From assembly GCA_003161435.1 (NCBI GenBank), contig PMOS01000024.1:1-64000 (forward strand): DNA of 64,000 bases. The letters are read 5' to 3'. This stretch comes from Vulcanimicrobiota bacterium (lineage in GTDB: Bacteria > Vulcanimicrobiota > Vulcanimicrobiia > Vulcanimicrobiales > Vulcanimicrobiaceae). Shown piece by piece: positions 25,690 to 35,655 of this stretch. A program made the translations under genes and the position numbers. The notes beneath the pieces are model-generated. The model saw nothing but the letters and a program-made list of their open reading frames with translations, was not told the origin of the DNA and ran no database searches. Positions within the stretch are counted from its first letter, which is position 1, and each line of letters opens with the position of its first letter.

Positions 25690-28600
25690 CGCCGGCCCCA
25701 GCCGAAGAGCCGATCGACGACGGTCGTCACCGTCGTGTAGAAGCCGCGATGGGTCGGCGCCGTCGCGAGGGACGGGTCGGCCGTCGCGCGGAGATTGTAT
25801 CCGACACCGATCCGAGTGCTGTCGCCCAAGCGCACGCCGCCTTCGACGGCGAGCGCGGTTGCGCTTGCCCCGTCGATGCCGCGCACGTCGGCCCGGCGTA
25901 CCTCGGCCCCGATATCCAACCGCGAGCCGACCCGCTGATCGATCCGCAGCCCGGCCAGCGAGCTGCGCGCCGCGTAGAACGCGTCGCCGTCGACCTTGTA
26001 TGCGTAGCGCGCGATCACTTCGGTGCGTTCGCGCACGCGCAGCACCTGCTCGAGCGACAGGACGCCGCCCTCGGTGTTGTCCAGCACGGCGGTTCCGTCG
26101 GTGCGCTCGAACTGCAGCAACGTCACGCCGGCGTCGCTGCGCGACGGCCGCCAGGCCAACCCGACCCGTTCGTCGGCTTGGTCGGCGCCGGCCGCGCGTG
26201 CGTCGTTGACGCTGGCGAAGGCCGAGATATCGGGCGAGAGCGCACCGGTCGCGGCGAGCGAGATCGAGACGCCGGCGCCGTTGCCCGTGCGCATCTGCGC
26301 CGATCCGCTGGCGCGGAACTTGTTCGCCGGGTCACCGTAGGTGAGCGAAAGCCCATAGAGATCGAAACCGCCGCCCCCGCCGGTGTCGGCGTTGCCGATC
26401 GCCGTTGCGTGCTGTATGAACGCGTCACCTTTGACGCTGCCCAGCGACAGCCGCTCGCGCACGCCCATCGCCGCGTAGACATCTCCCCCGTTGAGCGTAT
26501 GGTCGACGAGGTACGACGTGTCGACCGTCGTCGCGCCACCGAGCGGCCGGGCCAGCCCGATCTCGGTCGTGCGCATCCCGCCGGTTTCCGCGGTCAGCGC
26601 CTGCGTCGAGGCGGCGAAGCTCGCGATCGGCGACGAGCTCCAGCGCTCGCGCACGTACGCGCGTCCGCCTTTGCCCAAATCGTACGTCAACTGCGCGTCG
26701 GTCTGCGTCGGCTGCACGTCGTTTTCGCCGCTGAGCGTTTGCACGCGGTTCACGCTCAGGTCGACGGTGTGCGTCGCCTTCCAGTCGACGCCCATCGAAG
26801 CTTGCGTCGACGATTGGTTCGTCAACGGCACGTACGGTGTGGTGAGCCCGTTGAGCGTGATCGGCAGGGGCGTCGCACCCGGCGACGGCAGCAGGTTCAC
26901 CGTCTGCGGCCCGAACGTCGGGCCGTTCGCCGCGCTGGTCGCGATGCGGCGCTCGAGCGATGCGGTGAGCGTGACGCGCTTGCCGAGCGTCCGGTGCGAG
27001 CGCAGCGTCGCGGTCGTCTCGGTGCTGCCGGGGATGCCGATCCCGGCGTTGGCTTCGTGACCGAACTCGAACGCGGTCTCAGCCTGCCCGTTCTCGTACT
27101 TGTGCGCGTACGTCAGGTGTTCGTTGAGCAGACCCGGCGTCGCCAAACCGCCGAACGGATCGTAGTAACCGGCATCGGTGCGGTCGTACACCAGCGAGAG
27201 CCGGTTCGCGCCGACGGCGCGGGTGAGCTGCGCGTGCAGCGCGCTGCCGCCGTCGCCGGCGATCGGAGCGTCCGACGACGTCGCCAGCAGTGCGCCGTGG
27301 CTGGTGGCGTGCGCGATCTGCCACGAGCCGCCGGTGATCGTTCCGTTCAGGTCCTCGGTGGCCATCGCGATGTTCCCCGCACCCGAGGTGTCGTTGACGT
27401 ACCCAAAGCCGAGTTTGATCGCATGGTTCGGGCCGAACGACGTCTCGGCACGGCCGCCGATCGTGCGCGCGGTGTTGCCCGGCGAATCGAACTCGTAGGT
27501 GATGATGATCTCGCGCGGGTTGAAGGCTTCGTCGAGCGGCAGCGGGATTTCGATGAACGCCAGCTGTCCGGTTGCGTACTCGATCGAATAGTCGACGCCG
27601 CGCGTCATCACGGTCTGCATGACGATCGCGCCGCTGCGAGCGTCGAGCGTGGCGAGCGTGACGACCTCCGACCCGACCACGATGTCGGGGCGCAGGATCA
27701 CGCCGTTGGCGAGCCCGGTCGGCGCGAACACGCGCCGGTCGTAGCCGACGTCGTTGCGCGCGGCGAACACCGTCGCGTGGCCGGTGTTGCTGCCCAGCTC
27801 CACCCTTGCACCATCGACGAGTTGATCGAACGCGCCCAGCGTGCTCGCGTCGCTGCCGGTGCGCGCACGGAACTCGCCCCACTGCGCGGTGCTCTGACCG
27901 TTGTCGATCCGCGCGAAGAGATGATCGCGCGACAGGGCGTCGTCGCGGCGCAGGCTGGTGTCGCCGGTCGTGTCGTACGGCTTGTCGCTCGGATCGCCTT
28001 CGTACGTGCCGAGTGCGCCGCCGTACTCCGAGCTGCGCTGCAGCGTGTCGGCCGTGTCGTAGGCAAAGGTCGCAAGCGAGTTGCCGACCGCGCCGGTGCC
28101 GAACAGCGCGACGCGTCCGCGCCGTGAGTTCGTTCCGTCGGGCTCGCCGGGGTCTTCGTCGGGGATGCCGGGGACGGCTCCGGCGCCGGCGGTCACCAAG
28201 CCGCTCACGAACGGTTTGCGCAGGTTGGGTGCGAGGAAGAAGCGCGTCTCACGGCTTGCGTCGCCGCACTCCGAACGCAGCACGACCGCGCCGGGGGTGA
28301 TCCCCGGGACGAGCCGGAGCGTCGCTTCGCCGTCGGCGTCGAGGACGACGTCGACCGCTTGGCGGATCACGCCGGCCGCCGCGATCCCCGGTGACGACGA
28401 CGCCGACGGGACCGGCGTAGGTGCGCTCGGCGCCGCGACGGGACCGTTCGCGTTCGTTCGTTCGATGTGCGCGTCGCCTTGCAGCAGCGTGACGTGGACG
28501 ACGCTCCCCGATGCGGCACGATGCCCCCAAGCGTCGTGCCCTTCGATCTGGATCCGGTCGACGCTCTTGCCGTCGGCGCGGAACGCGCCGCTCCCGATTA

Positions 28601-29216
28601 CCGCGAGCTTGGTCGGCCGGCCCGGCGCGAAGATGCGGTGTGCCGTCGCCGCACCGCGCGCGTCGCCGGCGCCCAGCGGCGTGAGCGTCACGGTGTTCGG
28701 TCCGGGTTGCAGCGCCACGCCGTAGTACGTGTAGCGCGTCGTGCCCGTCTTCGCATCGACCGTGCGCTTCCCGATTCTCGAGAACGGGATCACGCTGTCG
28801 CCGACCCTGAGCTCGACGCCGGCGCCTTTGACGGTTTCGACCTCGACGCTGGCCGAGATCGACGACGCGACGTCGTCATCGACGGGGTCGACGAGCGACG
28901 CGACCAATCCGTCCGTCGCGGTGAAGACGAGATGGGTGAGGTCGCCGCCTTCGGGCTCCTTGACCGCGGCGCCGACGGCGACCGCCTCGGGTGACGCGGC
29001 GACGGTGTCCGGCGCGGCGACCGGCGGTGCCGACGCCGGCGGTTCCGGCGGCCGGCTCGCCGGCGGTTCCGGCGACGGGCTCGTCGCCGCGATGCGCGTC
29101 TCGTCGGCGAACGCGCCGGGAATCTCGCCCGCCGGGTTCACGTCGGCGGTCGACAAAACCATCCCCATCATCACCAGGGCCGTGCCGCTGCGGCGTACGC
29201 GAGCGCGCCAGCTCAT
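25686..29216 (-). CDS. large outer-membrane beta-barrel protein of the DUF11 operon
   Basis: 1176 residues. Signal sequence about 1-38, then a Pro/Ser/Ala-rich linker (about 45-80, PEPPASRPPEPPASAPPVAA). Immunoglobulin-like modules span about 90-320, with a Pro/Ser insert near 270. GVDYSIEYATGQLAFIEIPL (about 535-555) is a motif seen in barrel proteins that accompany DUF11 proteins. From about 560 to the end, alternating strands and short turns predict a barrel of many strands. It is probably the outer-membrane anchor or exporter for the neighbouring exported proteins. ATGA overlaps join it to the genes on both sides. The usher-like protein at 2696-5827 shares this layout. Function is inferred from family context only. 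Confidence 0.7.
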   Translation of the reverse strand: MSWRARVRRSGTALVMMGMVLSTADVNPAGEIPGAFADETRIAATSPSPEPPASRPPEPPASAPPVAAPDTVAASPEAVAVGAAVKEPEGGDLTHLVFTATDGLVASLVDPVDDDVASSISASVEVETVKGAGVELRVGDSVIPFSRIGKRTVDAKTGTTRYTYYGVALQPGPNTVTLTPLGAGDARGAATAHRIFAPGRPTKLAVIGSGAFRADGKSVDRIQIEGHDAWGHRAASGSVVHVTLLQGDAHIERTNANGPVAAPSAPTPVPSASSSPGIAAAGVIRQAVDVVLDADGEATLRLVPGITPGAVVLRSECGDASRETRFFLAPNLRKPFVSGLVTAGAGAVPGIPDEDPGEPDGTNSRRGRVALFGTGAVGNSLATFAYDTADTLQRSSEYGGALGTYEGDPSDKPYDTTGDTSLRRDDALSRDHLFARIDNGQSTAQWGEFRARTGSDASTLGAFDQLVDGARVELGSNTGHATVFAARNDVGYDRRVFAPTGLANGVILRPDIVVGSEVVTLATLDARSGAIVMQTVMTRGVDYSIEYATGQLAFIEIPLPLDEAFNPREIIITYEFDSPGNTARTIGGRAETSFGPNHAIKLGFGYVNDTSGAGNIAMATEDLNGTITGGSWQIAHATSHGALLATSSDAPIAGDGGSALHAQLTRAVGANRLSLVYDRTDAGYYDPFGGLATPGLLNEHLTYAHKYENGQAETAFEFGHEANAGIGIPGSTETTATLRSHRTLGKRVTLTASLERRIATSAANGPTFGPQTVNLLPSPGATPLPITLNGLTTPYVPLTNQSSTQASMGVDWKATHTVDLSVNRVQTLSGENDVQPTQTDAQLTYDLGKGGRAYVRERWSSSPIASFAASTQALTAETGGMRTTEIGLARPLGGATTVDTSYLVDHTLNGGDVYAAMGVRERLSLGSVKGDAFIQHATAIGNADTGGGGGFDLYGLSLTYGDPANKFRASGSAQMRTGNGAGVSISLAATGALSPDISAFASVNDARAAGADQADERVGLAWRPSRSDAGVTLLQFERTDGTAVLDNTEGGVLSLEQVLRVRERTEVIARYAYKVDGDAFYAARSSLAGLRIDQRVGSRLDIGAEVRRADVRGIDGASATALAVEGGVRLGDSTRIGVGYNLRATADPSLATAPTHRGFYTTVTTVVDRLFGWGRR

Positions 29217-31435
29217 GCCGCAGGTTCGACCGCAAAGTTGACGTCGTGCATCAACCCCGCATCGTACAGTCCGTGCAGCAAGCGCTGCAGGCTGCGCGGG
29301 CTGTCGTAGCGCCGATCGTCGTAAGGACGCACGCCGGCCGGCAGCGTCGTCGTATCGACGCGCAGGACATGCTGCCCGGGATGCACCGACGGAAACGTGA
29401 AGCGGCCGTAGTTGTCGGTCGCCACCGACTCGCCGTCCTCGAGGTACACGCGCACGCCGGCGAGCCCGTGATCGCCGGCGCGAAAGCGACCGGTGCCCGC
29501 GACGTCGACGAAGACGCGACCGGTGATGACGATGCGGTTCCCGAGCGCCCCCGCGACGACGCGCGTATCGGCGCTCGCCGACGCGCGCACGCGCGCGCCG
29601 CCGCCGCCCGACTGTGCGTCGACGTCGACCACGTTGATCAGCGTCGAGCCTTCAGGGGTGAACGGCATGACGACGCAGGCGTACACGATCGTGTGCTGCG
29701 CGCCCAGGGTTGGAAAGTTCCAGCTCAGGATGCGCCCGTTGCGCTGCGGTTCGGCGGCCACGCCGTCGACGCGGGCCGTGCCCGGCGCGTAGACGACGCC
29801 GGCCGGAAGCGTATCGACGACTTGCGTCGCGCCGAGCTGCGCGCCGCTGTTGCCGACCTGCAGCGTGTACAGCAGACGATCGCCGCCCGAGGCAACGTCG
29901 CGGTCGACGGTCTTGGAGACGGCCAACGGGTGCGGAGCGAACATCGGTAAGTTCCCGAGCAAACCGAATACCTCGGACAGCGAGACGGAGTTGGTGACCA
30001 GCGAGAAACCACCGGGCGCGGCCAGCAGCATCTGGTCGAGCTCTACGAGCGTAGCGTTGTAGAGCAGCCCGCTCGCATCGGGGCTGATCGTGACCTCGAT
30101 CCGGCGATCGCGATAGCCCGGCGCCGAGATGTCGAGCTCGTACTGCGCGGCGAGCGACTGCGACCCGAGTTGGCTCGCGGCGAAGACGAAGCTGTACGCA
30201 CCGTCGCTGCCGGTGGTGAACGGGTTGGCGTTCGCGTTGTTCGGCGCCAGGCCGCCGGCCGGCACGCCGATCAGCGCGTCGAGCGGCGCGCGCAGCAGCG
30301 AGGACTGTCCCGGCGACGTGACCGACGGCAGCGCCACGACGGCCTTGGTGTGGAAGTCGCGTAGCGTCAGCACCGCACCGTTGACCGGCGAGCCGGAGCC
30401 CGAGTATCCGTCGTACACGACGTTCCCGAGCCCGACCAGTACGCTGGCCGGGGTCGTCGTCACCGGGGCCAGCCCGTCGGCCGTGAGCGACGCGACGTTG
30501 ACGAACGACGCGCCGGCGATCGTGCCGCTTTGCACCACCGCGTCGAAGGTGAGCGTGCCGACCGCGCCGATCGGCAGCGTGCCGACCTTGACGGTGAGCC
30601 GCTGTCCGACGAGCGTCGCGCCGGCCGACGCGTTCACGGCATTGAGCGCGACCGTTGCCGGCAGCGCGGTGATCCCAACCGGAACGTCGTCGACGATCGC
30701 GACGTTGGACGCCGGCGAGCCGCCGTAGTTCTTGAAGGCGATCGAGTAGGTAACGGTCTCGCCGGGGTTCGCGGTGTGCGTTCGCACTTGATCGACGAGC
30801 TTGCTGATCGCCGTGTCGGGGCCGAGCGGCCCGGCGATCGCGGCGCCCGCTTGGGGCATTGCCCATTCCTTGCCGCTGTCGCTCACCAAGCCGTTCGCGA
30901 CCGACGTATTCGTCGACCGCGCGACGAGCGAGATCGGAAACGCCGCGCCGACGGCGATCCCGACGGTCGTGATGATGACCTGCACGCGAATCGAATCGCC
31001 CGGCTGCAGCGGCGGCGAGATCGTCGCGCCGACCGTCACCGGAACGTTTCCCGAAGCGGTGAGGAACGCAACCGACGTCACGGTGCCCGCGCCCGGCGCG
31101 ACCGACGCGATCGTGTACGCATCGGCGGCGTTGCCGGTGTTGGTGATGGTGAAGGTTCGCGTGATCGGCGAACCGGCCGGATACCCTTCCGCGGCCGGAT
31201 CGACCGCCGTTTCCTTCGGAGAGACGACGACCGCGCCGACCGCCGCGACCGAGACGCGCAAGGTGTTCGATTGCGCGCCGTACGTGAGCCCGTGCGCGTC
31301 CGTGTACTGTGCGGTCACGGTGTTGCTGATGACCACGCCCGCCGCGGGAGAGGCTTCGCCGCTCTCCGCCGCGGTCGCGAACAGAGCCAAGGCGAAGCCC
31401 ATCGTGCGCACGAGGCGCGCGAAGACTCCCGGCAT
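29213..31435 (-). CDS. DUF11 repeat surface protein with SdrD-B/Cna-B-like domain
   Basis: 740 residues. Signal peptide about 1-29, then AGVVISNTVTAQYTDAHG, the typical opening of DUF11 surface proteins. DUF11 modules are seen near 220-330 (NPGETVTYSIAFKNYGG with VIVDDVP-like end) and 510-625 (GGDRLLYTLQVGNSGAQLGA, then VDTLPAGVVY). A Cna-B/carboxypeptidase-regulatory insert occurs near 335-480. An SdrD-B-like domain lies near 640-705 (FRAGDHGLAGVRVYLEDGES). It is exported and may be associated with the barrel encoded next, with which it shares an ATGA overlap. The C-terminus is not hydrophobic, so there is no sortase-type anchor. Confidence 0.8.
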   Translation of the reverse strand: MPGVFARLVRTMGFALALFATAAESGEASPAAGVVISNTVTAQYTDAHGLTYGAQSNTLRVSVAAVGAVVVSPKETAVDPAAEGYPAGSPITRTFTITNTGNAADAYTIASVAPGAGTVTSVAFLTASGNVPVTVGATISPPLQPGDSIRVQVIITTVGIAVGAAFPISLVARSTNTSVANGLVSDSGKEWAMPQAGAAIAGPLGPDTAISKLVDQVRTHTANPGETVTYSIAFKNYGGSPASNVAIVDDVPVGITALPATVALNAVNASAGATLVGQRLTVKVGTLPIGAVGTLTFDAVVQSGTIAGASFVNVASLTADGLAPVTTTPASVLVGLGNVVYDGYSGSGSPVNGAVLTLRDFHTKAVVALPSVTSPGQSSLLRAPLDALIGVPAGGLAPNNANANPFTTGSDGAYSFVFAASQLGSQSLAAQYELDISAPGYRDRRIEVTISPDASGLLYNATLVELDQMLLAAPGGFSLVTNSVSLSEVFGLLGNLPMFAPHPLAVSKTVDRDVASGGDRLLYTLQVGNSGAQLGATQVVDTLPAGVVYAPGTARVDGVAAEPQRNGRILSWNFPTLGAQHTIVYACVVMPFTPEGSTLINVVDVDAQSGGGGARVRASASADTRVVAGALGNRIVITGRVFVDVAGTGRFRAGDHGLAGVRVYLEDGESVATDNYGRFTFPSVHPGQHVLRVDTTTLPAGVRPYDDRRYDSPRSLQRLLHGLYDAGLMHDVNFAVEPAA

Positions 31436-31441
31436 GGGGTA

Positions 31442-33679
31442 CTACTTGACCTGGACTTTGAACGTACACGTCCCCGATGAGCCGGCCGCGAGCGCACCGA
31501 CCGTGTCGGTGAACTTCGACGAGCCCGCGGCACCCGGACCGGGGTTGTAGCCGCCCAGCGTGCCGCCGTTCGAGTCGACCGGCGCCGCGTACAGACCGTT
31601 CGAGTTGACGGACCAGTTGTTCGTGTACACCGTTCCGCCGCTGCCGCCCGAGGCCGTTCCGTCTTCGGTGATGACGAACGTGCTCGCCGCCAGCGTGATG
31701 TTGTTCGTCCCGCCTGACGGCGCGACGTTGACGTACGCGATGCTGTACTGGACGCAGTCACCCGGGTTGACGCTCGCCGAGCCGGGGGTGAACACGGTCG
31801 CCGTCGCGCAGGGCTGTAACAGCGCCACCGACAGCGACTTGGTCAGCTTCACGAAGCCGCCCACGAAGATCTCATCGATCGTGTTGTTGGTCTTCGTGTT
31901 GTCGTTGGTCGACGTCGCGGTGACCGCGTCGCCGTACGGCGCGTACGAGTTGAACGTCGTCGCGCTGGCCGGCGGGGTGTAGATCGTGCGGTAATTCTGC
32001 GTCGCGCCCGACGGGACGCAGACCGACGTGATCACCGTTCCCGCCGTGACCGCAGCGCAGGTTCCGCTCGCGCCCTGACCGGCGCTCTGGAACGAGACCA
32101 CCCAGCCCGCCGGCAGCGCCGTGAGGCCCGTCCCGGTCGCCGCGGTGAGGTTGTACGTGTCGTCTTTGTTGCCGGTGTTCTGGAGCGAGTTGACGACCGT
32201 GAGCGCCGCGGCACTCGCGGGCACCGTAACCGTCGCACCGTTCACCGCCGCGAGGATCGTGCCGGCGTTGGTGTACGAAACCGCGGTGTAGTCGGTGTTG
32301 GTCGTCGTGTCCGGACCGGTCGCACCCGGGAAGCCATTGGGTCCGTTGAGGACCGAGTTCGCCACCGGCGACGCGGCCGACACGATGAACGCCGAACCCG
32401 TGAGCGTGCCGGTGGTGTTGGCCACCGCCGGCGCCGTTTGGGCGGTCGTCGCCGACGCGCTGTTCGTCACGATCTGATACGTGATCCCGGGACCCTCGAT
32501 GAAGCCGCTCTGATCGGCGTAGATCGAGTTCACGACGTTGGTGATCGCCGTCGGGTTCGCTGCACCGCTGGCGGTCGAGCCGTTGATCGTGTAGGTGAAG
32601 GCAGCCTGCGCTTGGCCTGCGGTCACACTGCCCTGCGACGAGCCGGGATTCGACGCGCCGAAGCTGCCGGTGATCGCTGACGCCGGGATGAACGCCCCGA
32701 CGTAGACGGCGCCGGTGCTCGTGTTGGTCCAGTTGACACCGTCGGTCGAGTAGATGAAGACCGCACCCGTCGGCTGCGTCACCCACGACGGCGTGCCGTT
32801 GAGCGTGAGCTGCGTCGCGTTGTACGACGGGATCTTGTCGGTGAGCACGATGCCGCAAGCGATGTTCGACGGACACGAGGCGCCGTACGATCCGGTGGGC
32901 AAACCGCTCCTGAAGACGGCGGCCATCGCACGGCTGCCGCCGTTGTTGGCGCGCACGGTGTACTGCACCGTCGGCGCGACGACCGTGCCGCCGACCGTCG
33001 CGAGCTTCTGCGCGTCCATTCGCGCGTCGGCGACGACGTTGTCGTTGTACTGGCCGACGGTGTTCGGCGTCGACGTCGCCACGGTCGTTCCGGAACCGGC
33101 CGGCTGCGTGATGTTGGCGGTAACGTTAGTCGTGATCGTGCCCGACGCGCCGGACTGCGCCGCGTAGGTAACGCCGATCGTGATCGTGCCGTTGATCGCG
33201 GTGAGAAACGGGCCGCCCGCGTTTCCGGTCGACAGGTAATTGTTCAGCGCGGCGACCGTGGCGAAGCTCTGATTGCCGCTGCCGGCGTTCACCACAAAGG
33301 TGGTGAACGTTCCCTGCCCGGCGGTGACGCCGTCGTTGGTGCCCAGCGTGCCGGCCATCTGGAAGTAGCCGGCGCCGTTCCCGGTATTGGTGAGGGTGTA
33401 GTTGTCGGTGATGCTGCCGCCGGGGCTGACCGTATTGGCGCCCGGGGTGCTCTGCGGCGGGGCGATCGTCATCGCCGGAGCGTTCTGTACGGTGGTGGTG
33501 ACGGTGTTCGACTGCGAGTTGTAGCTGTTCGTACCGTCGGAGTAAGTCGCCGTCGCGGTGTTGGAGATCGCCGTTCCGGCGGCGGTGGCCGCGAACGCCG
33601 GAGCGGCGGTCGCGAGCCCGAGGCCCACGACCACCGGCGCGATGACGGCGGCGGATAGACGAATCAGGGTGCGGATCAT
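31442..33679 (-). CDS. DUF11-type exported surface protein
   Basis: 745 residues with signal peptide about 1-30 (ending AFAATA). The mature start AGTAISNTATATYSDGTNSY is the DUF11 opening and nearly repeats the neighbouring 740-residue protein. The body is a chain of beta-sandwich modules rich in Thr, Ser, Asn and Gly (SPGGSITDNYTLTNTGNGAG; VVNSLQNTGNKDDTYNL). Cysteines occur in a few pairs (SCPSNIAC; CAAV/SVC), possibly disulfides. It ends GTCTFKVQVK, similar to the end of the small upstream protein. It is an exported structural or adhesive protein. Six bases separate it from the next gene, and its start overlaps the preceding stop (ATGA). Confidence 0.78.
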   Translation of the reverse strand: MIRTLIRLSAAVIAPVVVGLGLATAAPAFAATAAGTAISNTATATYSDGTNSYNSQSNTVTTTVQNAPAMTIAPPQSTPGANTVSPGGSITDNYTLTNTGNGAGYFQMAGTLGTNDGVTAGQGTFTTFVVNAGSGNQSFATVAALNNYLSTGNAGGPFLTAINGTITIGVTYAAQSGASGTITTNVTANITQPAGSGTTVATSTPNTVGQYNDNVVADARMDAQKLATVGGTVVAPTVQYTVRANNGGSRAMAAVFRSGLPTGSYGASCPSNIACGIVLTDKIPSYNATQLTLNGTPSWVTQPTGAVFIYSTDGVNWTNTSTGAVYVGAFIPASAITGSFGASNPGSSQGSVTAGQAQAAFTYTINGSTASGAANPTAITNVVNSIYADQSGFIEGPGITYQIVTNSASATTAQTAPAVANTTGTLTGSAFIVSAASPVANSVLNGPNGFPGATGPDTTTNTDYTAVSYTNAGTILAAVNGATVTVPASAAALTVVNSLQNTGNKDDTYNLTAATGTGLTALPAGWVVSFQSAGQGASGTCAAVTAGTVITSVCVPSGATQNYRTIYTPPASATTFNSYAPYGDAVTATSTNDNTKTNNTIDEIFVGGFVKLTKSLSVALLQPCATATVFTPGSASVNPGDCVQYSIAYVNVAPSGGTNNITLAASTFVITEDGTASGGSGGTVYTNNWSVNSNGLYAAPVDSNGGTLGGYNPGPGAAGSSKFTDTVGALAAGSSGTCTFKVQVK

Positions 33680-34164
33680 TTGACGCGCACCTCATAGCTG
33701 TAGACAGCGCTGCGGTGCGCCGGGAGCGCGCCGTCGCTGATGAACCGCACGGTCGTGTAGAGTGCGGGATCTGCTTTCTTCACCACCGTCGTGCCATTGG
33801 GTTCCTTGACGGTCACGGTCGGCGACGGCGACCACGTCTTGCCGCCGTCCAGCGAGAACTCGGCGTGCGCACCGACGGCCTTTGCCGATCCGCCGACGTA
33901 CGCCGTGCCGGCCGGTACCCTGCCGACCGGGACGAGATGCAACGCCGGCGACGTGCCGGCGTTGCTCGCGGCGATGTCGTACTGGATCTCGTCGCCCGAT
34001 TTCGGCGGCGCATCTTCGACCGGGGTGAGCGTCGTGTGACCGTCGGCGGCCCTGGAGACGATCGCTCCGGTGAGCTTGAGCGTGACGCTGGGTTTGGCCG
34101 ACGCGATCCCCGGAAGGACCAACGCAAGGACCACGAGCGACGAAGCCGCGATGCTACGCTTCAA
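33676..34164 (-). CDS. small exported DUF11-like protein, first gene of surface operon
   Basis: 162 residues with a signal peptide (about 1-23, ending ASA). One beta-sandwich domain follows: KSGDEIQYDIAASNAGTSPA is the DUF11-type strand pair, and the C-terminus AVYSYEVRVK resembles the end of the 745-residue protein. It has no cysteines in the mature part. Being first in the operon and one module long, it could be a major repeating subunit or a periplasmic chaperone-like partner. The start ATG 34164 has AAGATGGACTCC upstream regionally, with GGAG-like purines (GAGGAGTCC) nine bases before it. Confidence 0.72.
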   Translation of the reverse strand: MKRSIAASSLVVLALVLPGIASAKPSVTLKLTGAIVSRAADGHTTLTPVEDAPPKSGDEIQYDIAASNAGTSPALHLVPVGRVPAGTAYVGGSAKAVGAHAEFSLDGGKTWSPSPTVTVKEPNGTTVVKKADPALYTTVRFISDGALPAHRSAVYSYEVRVK

Positions 34165-34277
34165 GATGGACTCCTCGTGACATAGGGAACGCCGCTGTCA
34201 ATGCAGGCAGCGGCCGACGCTTAGCCTAGCAGCGCCCGCCGGTGGGGAGTCGAAACCAAGCGGGCGCTCGACATAAA

Positions 34278-34305
34278 GTAAACGGCGCCCTGACACGCCG
34301 TTTAC
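34278..34305. repeat. perfect 10-base inverted repeat between two minus-strand genes
   Basis: GTAAACGGCG (34278-34287) and CGCCGTTTAC (34296-34305) are exact inverted copies around an eight-base loop. It lies 57 bases past the TPR gene stop and 114 bases before the start of the DUF11 operon. As minus-strand RNA it forms a strong hairpin followed by TTTAT, so it may be a terminator of the TPR gene. An operator site for the DUF11 operon is the other possibility. Nothing else was recognised in 34165-34361. Confidence 0.6.
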
Positions 34306-34361
34306 AATCGAAACCATTTTCGGCGTTGGGTGCCGCCGAAAGCGAGGACAGCTTTACACGG

Positions 34362-35540
34362 TCACTGCGTCGGGAGCAAGGCGAGCTCTGCCCGCGCAGC
34401 GCGCACGACGATCGGCTCTTCCGAGGCTAGCGCGTGTTGGTACTGGTCGCGCGCGAGCGCGATCTTGCCCTGGACGTTATAGGTCACCGCGAGCAGGTAG
34501 TGGAGGCGACCGTCGTCCACTGAGACGCTCAGTCCGTTGAGGTAGGCGGCCTCAGCCAGCGGGAAGAGCCGGTGCTCGTTGTAGTCGTAGCCCAGGTCGA
34601 TGTACGCTTCGGGGCGCATCGGATCGGAGCGAATCGCTCGGTTGTAGTATGTGATGGCGGTTTTCCAATCGCCCAGTGCGTCGTAGATGAAACCGATGTC
34701 GACCAGCGCCTCCGGACCCTCCGGACGCAGCGCCAACGCGCGCGCGAGATACGGCCGCGCGGCTTCGTAGTCGGCCTTCTCGAGATAGGCTTCGCCGAGG
34801 TTGACGACGGCCGGATAGCAATTCGCATCCACCGCGAGGCAGGCTTTGAGGTGGACGATCGCCGGATCGATCCGGCTCAGGTCGACCAGCGCGTTGGCGA
34901 CGTCGACGCGCGCGGCGCACGACGAGGGCCGGATCGCCGCGACGTGGTTGAAAGCCGCGAGCGCGAGCTGAGGATTGTGCAGCGCGCGCTCGGCCTGGCC
35001 GAGCTCGGCCCACTTCGCGACATCGAACGGGTGCTGATCCGTTTCGTACTGGAGGCCGGCCAGATATTGCGGCAGGTCGCCGGTGCGCTTGTGAATCATC
35101 ACCAGGCCGACGTAACCGCTGCGGCTCGGCAGGCTCGACTGGAACTCGGCCATCGAAGCGCCGATGCGGTCCTCCACGGCGTAGAGCGCGCCCAAGCGGC
35201 TGTGCGTCTCGCGATCCTCGGGGGTCGCGGCGACTAGGGCCTTCCAAATCTTCTCCGCCTTGCGGTAATCAGGGACTCGGAAGTACAGATCGCCGAGCAG
35301 ACGGCCTGCAGCGGCGTCGCCCGGATGGGCGGCGACGTACGGCGCCAAACCGTCGATCGCGCCTTTCGTGTCGCCCGCGGCGACCTTCGCGCGGGCTGCG
35401 TCGAGGACGACCGGGTCGCCCTTGGTCGTCTCGGCGTCGGCGGGAGTCGACGGCGCGGGGGTCGCCGGTGCGGCGAACGCCGGCCCGGTCTGGACGACGA
35501 CGAGAGCGGCAATGAAGGCAAGGACGTGCGGCAGACGCAT
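34362..35540 (-). CDS. exported TPR-repeat protein
   Basis: 392 residues from ATG 35540, with GGAGGAG nine bases upstream. Signal peptide about 1-27 (ending AFA). From about residue 50 on there are around nine tetratricopeptide repeats (for example [20 protein letters not shown] and [20 protein letters not shown]). It is probably a periplasmic scaffold that binds other proteins. It is divergent from fumarase and lies upstream of the DUF11 operon on the same strand, so it might assist surface assembly; that link is only positional. Confidence 0.8.
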   Translation of the reverse strand: MRLPHVLAFIAALVVVQTGPAFAAPATPAPSTPADAETTKGDPVVLDAARAKVAAGDTKGAIDGLAPYVAAHPGDAAAGRLLGDLYFRVPDYRKAEKIWKALVAATPEDRETHSRLGALYAVEDRIGASMAEFQSSLPSRSGYVGLVMIHKRTGDLPQYLAGLQYETDQHPFDVAKWAELGQAERALHNPQLALAAFNHVAAIRPSSCAARVDVANALVDLSRIDPAIVHLKACLAVDANCYPAVVNLGEAYLEKADYEAARPYLARALALRPEGPEALVDIGFIYDALGDWKTAITYYNRAIRSDPMRPEAYIDLGYDYNEHRLFPLAEAAYLNGLSVSVDDGRLHYLLAVTYNVQGKIALARDQYQHALASEEPIVVRAARAELALLPTQ

Positions 35541-35655
35541 GAGCGACGCTCCTCCGGGTGGGATGAGTATACGAGAGATGGCGTGTCGGCGCAAAGCCCG
35601 GTGCGACGTTTCTCGCGGAGTGTCCGGGTGCCGGGCCGCCGAAGCGTGGCACGCT

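Noticed and set aside
34165-34361. tRNA or small RNA gene in the gap before the DUF11 operon
   Set aside because: No cloverleaf or known RNA motif; only the inverted repeat is clear.
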